From: Flavobacteriales bacterium UBA979
GTDB taxonomy: Bacteria; Bacteroidota; Bacteroidia; Flavobacteriales_D; Sanyastnellaceae
Direction: 5' to 3'
DNA length: 12,967 bases
Assembly (NCBI GenBank): GCA_002292325.1
Contig: DBBR01000104.1
Coordinates: forward strand, 1,309-14,275
The notes beneath the pieces are model-generated. The model did not search any database. It saw only the letters and a list, made by a program, of their open reading frames with translations, and was not told where the DNA came from. Shown here one piece after another: positions 9,101 through 12,967 of the stretch (position 1 is the first letter of the stretch; each line of letters begins with the position of its first letter). The position numbers were made by a program, and so were the translations under genes.

Positions 9101-10732
9101 TGCCTCAATTACCTCGGTGTCGACCAGGTCAGCAAGGTCACATCGAAAATATTATTGGTTGCGGCTTATCGAAATTTGCTCGTGGGCAATGACGACATGG
9201 TGAGTGACTTCATTCGGAATTGGAGGCGATTGGTCTTGGTTCGCAGGCAAATTCCTGTTGAGATGAGGCGTGTAAGGCCTGATCTTCAAAGCGACCTAGA
9301 ATGGCTGGGGCAGGTATTGCGCGCGCTGAACGAGGGCCATCGAAATTTGAATCTTGCATTCGATGATCTGCAACAGCGATCAGCCATGAAGTCTTTTCTG
9401 CATCTAAATGAAGTCGTAACGTTGGATGGCGGTGGGATTGTTTACCTGGCGTTGTTGGAAGAATCCCGTTTGGTCTTGGATTCCGCTCGAGTGCTTGAAC
9501 CGGAATGGGCAGCTTGGCAGGAATCATTGATCCGTGATTGGAGGCCGACAGACCGAGTGGACTTGGAGTTGGAAAAAGACTTTATTTTGGCCTGCCGAAG
9601 CAGAGTAGGAAGTACCGTGGCCATTGAAGAAATTGAGGCCAAAATTCCCGTGAATGAGGTAGAATTGAAAGGTAAAGTCCTTCGTAAGCTGGCATCAATG
9701 CCTGATTATGAGCGCAGTCAGGAATTCAGTTTTGCAGCTATACGGCATCAGATGCTGTTGATGCGAGTAGTGACGAGTGAGGAGGTTGAATTAGATGGTT
9801 CTACCTTGCTCATCCATTTGCAACTCCTGCATGATCGATTCGGCTCTGTTCGAGATCGTGAAGGAACGAATTATTGCTTTTTGCTCAATGTAATTCGCAA
9901 GAATTTCCCGGATGATCCAGAAGTTCAATTGGCTGTTCCTCGAATGATGATAGAAGCGGGAAAATGTCAAGGGGTTCGCTTCACCCGTAATTCTGGTTAC
10001 CATTGGCTCGCAATGAATCATATCGAACTCAAACAATTCGATAAAGCGGAGAAGATATTGAATGAATACGGAGATTTATTATTGAATGAGGGCGCGGCAG
10101 CATCAGAATTTCAATATGTACTGAAGCCGCTCCTTTCGTTGGGAGCGTCTGATCCAAGTGGTGATGGTTTCAAAGCCTTTTTCGCCTTAAAGCTGAAGAT
10201 GTACGAATCGCTTCGGATCATTTCATGGAACCTCAAATCGGAAATCTCTAAAGTTCTCTCAGACGATTTTTCGATGGAACATCTATCAGGGAGTGATTTG
10301 AAAATTTCATCTGAAGTTGAAAGAAATGCATCCACAGGGACATTGATGATGATGAATCTTCTGAAATTGGTTTCCAGAATTGCGATTGCTGACGGTGATC
10401 TGGATGAAGCTGAAATTCACGATCTGTCAGAAACAGCCTTGGCATGTGGGGCACACCTCAATCTGACTGTTTCTGCCGAGGTTATGGAAGAGATGATGGG
10501 TTGGTTAAATGTTTGGAAATCCAACCTTGAAGAGGATAAAGAGGCCTTTATGGCTGAAAACACGGTTGAGTTTGAGCGAACGATCGAAGAAGTAAATGTG
10601 CAATGCAGTGACGGTGAGAAAAGACAAATTGTGCGTTTGTGTCAAATCGTTGCCGCATCAGACGGAGTTGTAGAGGAGAGCGAACAGAACTTGTTGGATG
10701 CACTAAAAAAGGGCCTCATTCTGGATGAATAA
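6155..10732 (+). CDS. Polytopic membrane STAND/AAA_16-like NTPase with extracytoplasmic N-terminal domain and C-terminal TerB-like domain
   Basis: The 1525-residue product appears to span the inner membrane. The ATG at 6155 is preferred over the in-frame TTG at 6131 because it opens directly with a signal peptide (core 4-15, cut after ANA at 18-20). Residues 21-263 form an unrecognised extracytoplasmic domain. Seven hydrophobic spans lie near 265-284, 309-326, 342-364, 383-402, 409-428, 447-468 and 475-494, followed by the basic KLKRKLKR at 495-502. The NTPase follows: Walker A GVAGSGKT at 550-557, Walker B IIILDN-type strand with Asp677 and an AAA_16-like YAWA, and a sensor-like strand RFVLTFAE at 710-717. 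Residues about 855-935 resemble the winged-helix segment after STAND NTPases (RQLLVSAAHIGFKF, then YAFLNRDIHQRA). Residues 940-1390 are helical with one TPR-like hairpin near 1282-1305. Residues 1398-1520 match a TerB-like fold with two acidic motifs, ADGDLDEAE and SDGVVEESE. The gene appears monocistronic. A sensor or signalling role is inference; substrate and partners are unknown. Confidence 0.9.
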   Translation: MSRFLLFLVALVFLADHANASEDGGLSLLKKAEIMTFYSGSTLHSWYECNSALDSISKWEMQLTDADSQLIRRLDRIKEELLLGNANSGDNMNGIFPAYGAMTNKRPDYHFSDDPQEVLAEDLLGQFIEMPSKSRKGLYKDSGVFLLMSTTNADLGIVNVLIDFLNNATAAYVIRPHELRGLIPCDLEDGLCLQNLDASDWERLIAHFGADEILLLTLDSKAQFSSDVHYKGLRIQRFDKDSSALTFENYVEAFKTDKIPNKHDVIWLLIFGMFVSFVVLTAGGLFDYAEGSFIYVRDWQTVLHAKKNLFAIVFSIVVVNVVLLGSNSFAPDLNEYIWSSQAILWLLCIILLPPIAACVLTYFAMWRLMKDWSVNEMSNYSRLIQAAFLSAYVWFFSFDLLAGPTGDLKLYIIELSLASVFTLSPAWVMGKVITQVVQGGQDRRQLMVGVSVAILSWALLCIALYLSISNNLLLSNWLHLGGFVLAVIYLVILPKLKRKLKREGAEVLDGAAELGNPLENFTQGLNWNEAQSSLNRWVDDNESSVFLLRGVAGSGKTRFMKYWRDQLNERDSGKHLVLFGDFNEVHNDKVVDFEPFIEAINSNLATKNEEWNGVFRDNSSAVESGVKFLSTLGNAAGIPLGEGTGDENRGVKDVAGRFLNMCNQKHSNGTSITIILDNYAWATSDEKSRRLLFELIERLEISPPHRRSLRFVLTFAEQEDNSNSAFLLNELEEGEFHLSKWKGLLGWDSDNEDSLKSSVQNWLTSLEDERAWHSQESPSRISKKLKQHLSNRIHEVIKETDLTKSILGVPSPGDVLKYIQLLEKGGYVEMRGQFIELAKDPVNSGIPIMEGELIESTRRFEALEFESRQLLVSAAHIGFKFDAELLAEIWKMDLLLVLRVLDGPGVEGIFIRDRSNEDNIYAFLNRDIHQRAKRGFAADGSTDRIRQVIIEFQKRALEHVYKKGDAYMLSMDLEVLNSTALDCLNYLGVDQVSKVTSKILLVAAYRNLLVGNDDMVSDFIRNWRRLVLVRRQIPVEMRRVRPDLQSDLEWLGQVLRALNEGHRNLNLAFDDLQQRSAMKSFLHLNEVVTLDGGGIVYLALLEESRLVLDSARVLEPEWAAWQESLIRDWRPTDRVDLELEKDFILACRSRVGSTVAIEEIEAKIPVNEVELKGKVLRKLASMPDYERSQEFSFAAIRHQMLLMRVVTSEEVELDGSTLLIHLQLLHDRFGSVRDREGTNYCFLLNVIRKNFPDDPEVQLAVPRMMIEAGKCQGVRFTRNSGYHWLAMNHIELKQFDKAEKILNEYGDLLLNEGAAASEFQYVLKPLLSLGASDPSGDGFKAFFALKLKMYESLRIISWNLKSEISKVLSDDFSMEHLSGSDLKISSEVERNASTGTLMMMNLLKLVSRIAIADGDLDEAEIHDLSETALACGAHLNLTVSAEVMEEMMGWLNVWKSNLEEDKEAFMAENTVEFERTIEEVNVQCSDGEKRQIVRLCQIVAASDGVVEESEQNLLDALKKGLILDE

Positions 10733-10740
10733 GAGGCGGC

Positions 10741-12180
10741 TCAGGGGGCCTTTGTAAACTCGAAGCTCACCCTTCGGTTTGCCGCTCTTCCCGCCTCAGA
10801 TTCGTTGCTCTGAATCGGGTCGGATTCACCAAGGCCTTGGGCCGTGATTTCTTGCCTTACATTCAAATTACGAAGAGCGTCGGCAACCGCCGCAGAGCGT
10901 CTTTGGGAAAGATCGATGTTGTACCCTGTGGTGCCGACATTGTCGGTATGTCCAGAAACAATTAAATGAGGCAAATCCCTGTTCATGTGGCACCAATCTG
11001 CGACATCCTCAAGAATGGCATGTCCCTCTTCTGAAAGAACAGCGGAGTCAAATTTGAACAGCACATTTGAAACCTCGAAGTGCATGGGGCGACCAGAATC
11101 CGGGAGCCAAAAAATGTCCGTCTGGGTCATTCGGTTGAGCGCAGCGGTTTGACGTCCCGTGATGGTATATCCCGTTCTCAAATTTGTTTCACGAAATGAC
11201 CCAGCATCTCCTCCAGGTGCAAGACCCGTTGGTGCAAACCGCAAGGGCAAAGCAGAAGCCCAAAAGGCTCCATCCGGCGACTCTATATACCCCCAATCGT
11301 CCAATTCGGTATTGACATGGTTCAGTGCGAACGGACCTTTCCATTCCAACCAGTTATTCGGTTCGGTTCGCCGAAACTCCATGACATCTAATCCTCGGCC
11401 ATCGACCCACTGCGACACCCAAAGTCGAAGACCGTCTGCACTTATTCGGGGCGTTCGTTCAGGTCCATCGGTGTTGATAGGAAATGGCAGTCTGATCACT
11501 TCATCCCAACCAAAATCGCCTTCGATTGCTATGTACACATCGGTGTTTCCCCAAAGGTGATCGTTCCAATTCCAGCCTTTCATGTGGTAAGTGGAAGGGT
11601 CATCGGTCGGCCTATCGGATACAAAGACCAGTACATCGCCGTGTTTCCATCCGTCTGCTTCTGTCCAAATCGAATTGACGGGTTCTGGGTAGTGCATGAT
11701 GCGCGGATTGCGGCCTTCTTTCGTTTGAACTTCAAATAAATCAGCAGTTTGCAATCCTGACTTCGAGTCGGTGATGCCGATGTTCTCAGGGAAATTTCCA
11801 GCCACGATGCAGTGCCCGTCATCGAGGACCTGGGTGATGCATTCATGTCCATTGGTGCTGATGACTTTCATCGGACGCGCATCGGACCATATTCCATGTT
11901 CCAGTGTGCTGTAAAAAACATCCTCTCCTCCGGAATTTGGGTTGACGGTGAAATTGAGTTTGAAATCAAAAAACCCCGTCCGATCCATTCCACAGAAATA
12001 AAGTTCATTTCCGTCCGGTGAGGGACAAGGTAAATACTCATGAGCCGCGGTATTTATATGGCGGCTGATGCGGACTGGGAGCTGTGCGGAACACTGCTGA
12101 TTTGTCCCAAGCCAGATGAAGGCCAAGGCCAATGAAAACAAGGCAGTTGTTGCCCGTTTGTGCTGGAGAAAACTTATCAT
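10741..12180 (-). CDS. PD40 beta-propeller / OmpA-like peptidoglycan-binding outer-membrane-associated protein
   Basis: The 479-residue product starts at the ATG at 12180; an upstream ATG at 12237 would add 19 residues and overlap the divergent gene, and the shorter form gives a proper signal peptide (basic 7-10, hydrophobic 11-24, likely cut after QCSA near 32). Cys30 in NQQCSA is not in a good lipobox. Residues 45-360 contain WD40-like PD40 repeats, seen as PSPDGNELYF near 53, ISADGLRLWV near 246 and ESPDGAFWAS near 300. Residues 368-474 are an OmpA C-terminal domain: NVLFKFDSAVL, SGHTDNVG with Asp413, LSQRRSA with Arg428, and RAANRRVSFEF. The Asp and Arg are the residues that bind diaminopimelate in OmpA homologues, so the protein should anchor to peptidoglycan. 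T9SS component PorE also combines a PD40-type propeller with OmpA but has an N-terminal TPR that is absent here. The gene ends 8 bases from the NTPase stop, tail-to-tail. Confidence 0.92.
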   Translation of the reverse strand: MISFLQHKRATTALFSLALAFIWLGTNQQCSAQLPVRISRHINTAAHEYLPCPSPDGNELYFCGMDRTGFFDFKLNFTVNPNSGGEDVFYSTLEHGIWSDARPMKVISTNGHECITQVLDDGHCIVAGNFPENIGITDSKSGLQTADLFEVQTKEGRNPRIMHYPEPVNSIWTEADGWKHGDVLVFVSDRPTDDPSTYHMKGWNWNDHLWGNTDVYIAIEGDFGWDEVIRLPFPINTDGPERTPRISADGLRLWVSQWVDGRGLDVMEFRRTEPNNWLEWKGPFALNHVNTELDDWGYIESPDGAFWASALPLRFAPTGLAPGGDAGSFRETNLRTGYTITGRQTAALNRMTQTDIFWLPDSGRPMHFEVSNVLFKFDSAVLSEEGHAILEDVADWCHMNRDLPHLIVSGHTDNVGTTGYNIDLSQRRSAAVADALRNLNVRQEITAQGLGESDPIQSNESEAGRAANRRVSFEFTKAP

Positions 12181-12182
12181 TG
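12150..12182 (+). promoter_or_regulatory. Weak candidate promoter for the amphi-Trp gene
   Basis: TTG at 12150-12152, a 22-base spacer and TATCATTG at 12175-12182 resemble TTG/TAnnTTTG with one mismatch in the -7 box, 22 bases before the ATG at 12205. It lies across the start codon of the divergent OmpA gene, as the 24-base gap would require. On the opposite strand, TATTATTG at 12197-12190 is a -7-like box for the OmpA gene but has no well-spaced TTG. Confidence 0.27.
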
Positions 12183-12204
12183 TAATGGACAATAATAACC
12201 CATA

Positions 12205-12426
12205 ATGACCATGAGCGAAAGAGACGTCACCCAACACTACCCCAAAGAAGAATTTGTTGCTAAACTCCGACGTTTAGCCGACTGCATTGAAACGGAAGAA
12301 AACTTTCGTATTTCGGTAGGAGGTGAGGCGATTTATGTCCCAGATCGTGCTGTTTTCAGCATTGAACATGAACGGGAAGATGGCAAGAATGAACTGGAGT
12401 TTCAAATTGTTTGGGAGGACGAATAA
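12205..12426 (+). CDS. Small amphi-Trp domain-containing protein
   Basis: The 73-residue product has the layout of the amphi-Trp family: an N-terminal amphipathic helix (KEEFVAKLRRLADCIE, 14-29), then strands with FRISVGGEAIYVP (34-46), FSIEHERE (51-58) and a closing ELEFQIVWEDE with the family tryptophan at position 70. The function of the family is not established, and members are small and soluble. There is no signal peptide, so it should be cytoplasmic. A second in-frame ATG at 12211 is an equally possible start. Only 24 bases separate its ATG from that of the divergent OmpA gene, so the two promoters must overlap or reach into each other's coding sequence. It converges with the HKD gene, 22 bases apart. 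The family match was made from the sequence pattern only. Confidence 0.8.
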   Translation: MTMSERDVTQHYPKEEFVAKLRRLADCIETEENFRISVGGEAIYVPDRAVFSIEHEREDGKNELEFQIVWEDE

Positions 12427-12448
12427 GCTCGAATTCTGGACATTGGGA

Positions 12449-12886
12449 TCAAAGCTGCTCAGCTTCTGACCAAAGTTTATTGAACTCTTCCAGAAACAGT
12501 TCCGCTGTTCTTCCGTCGTCTATCACGACTAAATTCTCCGCGTTTCGAGTGGCTGCACTGCGCGTCCAATTGTAGCTCCCTGTCAAAACAGTTCGCCCGT
12601 CTACAACCATGAATTTGTGGTGCATGTGCGCAGGGCTCACGTCCACTCGCACATCAATCCCGATCTCGTGAAGTGTTAAAATGTCTGAGCCCCTGTCGTA
12701 TTGTTTGTCATTGTCGCTCAATACCCTGATTTGAATGCCTTCTCGATGGCAGGAAATAAGCGCGTCAAGCAGCCGGTCGTCACTCAGCGTGAAAACGCAG
12801 ATGTCCAAGGAACTCACGGAATTGGTCGTGTTTTCCAGAATTGCATCGAGAATGTCATTGCCCGGGGAGAAAAAAGATTGAATCAT
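12449..12886 (-). CDS. Single-HKD phospholipase D-like protein (Nuc/PLDc_2 type)
   Basis: The 145-residue product is one complete PLD half-domain. It opens with FSPGNDILDAILENT (6-20), followed by SLDICVFTLSDDRLLDALI (26-44) and the GIQIRVLSDND strand (50-60). The catalytic HxKxxxxD is H89, K91 and D96, followed by GSYN (103-106) in a GSxN motif and a C-terminal NLVVIDDGRTAELFLEEF segment. Single-HKD proteins such as bacterial Nuc and mitochondrial PLD6/Zucchini act as homodimers that build one active site from two HKD motifs and cleave nucleic acids or phosphodiester lipids. Secreted Nuc-like enzymes carry a signal peptide; this one has none, so it is probably cytoplasmic. The length is normal for the type and all key residues are present. 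No Shine-Dalgarno precedes the ATG. Whether the substrate is DNA, RNA or lipid cannot be told from the sequence. Confidence 0.88.
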   Translation of the reverse strand: MIQSFFSPGNDILDAILENTTNSVSSLDICVFTLSDDRLLDALISCHREGIQIRVLSDNDKQYDRGSDILTLHEIGIDVRVDVSPAHMHHKFMVVDGRTVLTGSYNWTRSAATRNAENLVVIDDGRTAELFLEEFNKLWSEAEQL

Positions 12887-12940
12887 GGTTGTACAATTTT
12901 GAGTTACAATATCAATGTTTTAATACCAAAAATTCAACGA

Positions 12941-12954
12941 AAACGAATTCGTTT
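12941..12954. repeat. 14-bp perfect palindrome upstream of the HKD gene
   Basis: AAACGAATTCGTTT reads the same on both strands. It lies 55 bases upstream of the HKD gene's ATG, in the region where its promoter should be, so it could be a dimeric repressor or activator site. No regulator gene is present in the window, and the match may be chance. Confidence 0.35.
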
Positions 12955-12967
12955 CAGCATTCATGTT

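Noticed and set aside
10733..10760. Terminator hairpin AGGC...GCCT followed by TTT
   Set aside because: The stem is only 4 bp with a 10-base loop and a three-base T-run, too weak to call.
11159..11560. 133-residue open frame on the plus strand
   Set aside because: It is a shadow of the PD40/OmpA gene, low in complexity and without motifs.
12181..12237. Longer start for the OmpA-like gene at 12237
   Set aside because: It would overlap the divergent amphi-Trp gene and displace the signal peptide from the N-terminus.
6155..12886. A multi-gene defence island made of the NTPase, amphi-Trp and HKD genes
   Set aside because: The genes alternate in strand and are separated by an ordinary OmpA-family envelope gene; there is no shared promoter or known defence gene set, so a system cannot be claimed.

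Overview
The window suggests a member of the Bacteroidota, probably a marine Flavobacteriales or Saprospiraceae-like lineage; the rank is inference. The reasons are a type IX secretion system type B C-terminal sorting domain on a PKD-repeat protein, no purine-rich Shine-Dalgarno ahead of any start, a TTG / TAnnTTTG-like promoter ahead of one gene, and a set of envelope proteins typical of this phylum (BNR propeller protein, PD40-OmpA protein, small lipoprotein). The genetic code is standard. No tRNA, rRNA, CRISPR array or insertion sequence is visible.

Layout: (1) 1-2138 (+), the 3' part of a PKD-repeat surface protein with a gliding-motility-type sorting domain, cut by the left edge. (2) 2201-5305 (+), a secreted protein with eleven Asp-box (BNR) motifs. 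(3) 5325-5933 (-), a small cysteine-containing putative lipoprotein. (4) 6155-10732 (+), the most unusual gene: a 1525-residue polytopic membrane protein with a signal peptide, an extracytoplasmic domain, seven predicted membrane spans, a cytoplasmic STAND/AAA_16-like P-loop NTPase, a long helical region and a C-terminal TerB-like domain. (5) 10741-12180 (-), a PD40 propeller/OmpA-like peptidoglycan-anchored protein. (6) 12205-12426 (+), a 73-residue amphi-Trp domain protein. (7) 12449-12886 (-), a single-HKD phospholipase D-like nuclease or hydrolase.

From gene 2 onward the strand alternates at every gene, with very short gaps (19, 8, 24 and 22 bases at four junctions). Apart from genes 1 and 2, nothing looks like a conventional operon. 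The longest stretch outside genes is 221 bases (5934-6154), between two divergent genes; no gap reaches 300 bases.

Functionally, five of the seven products belong to the envelope or are exported. The candidate for a poorly described system is gene 4, a one-polypeptide transmembrane sensor/NTPase/TerB protein. It has no visible co-transcribed partner, so a role in envelope-stress signalling or defence is inference from domains only. The two small cytoplasmic proteins at the right end (amphi-Trp and HKD) are convergent neighbours with no demonstrated link to it.
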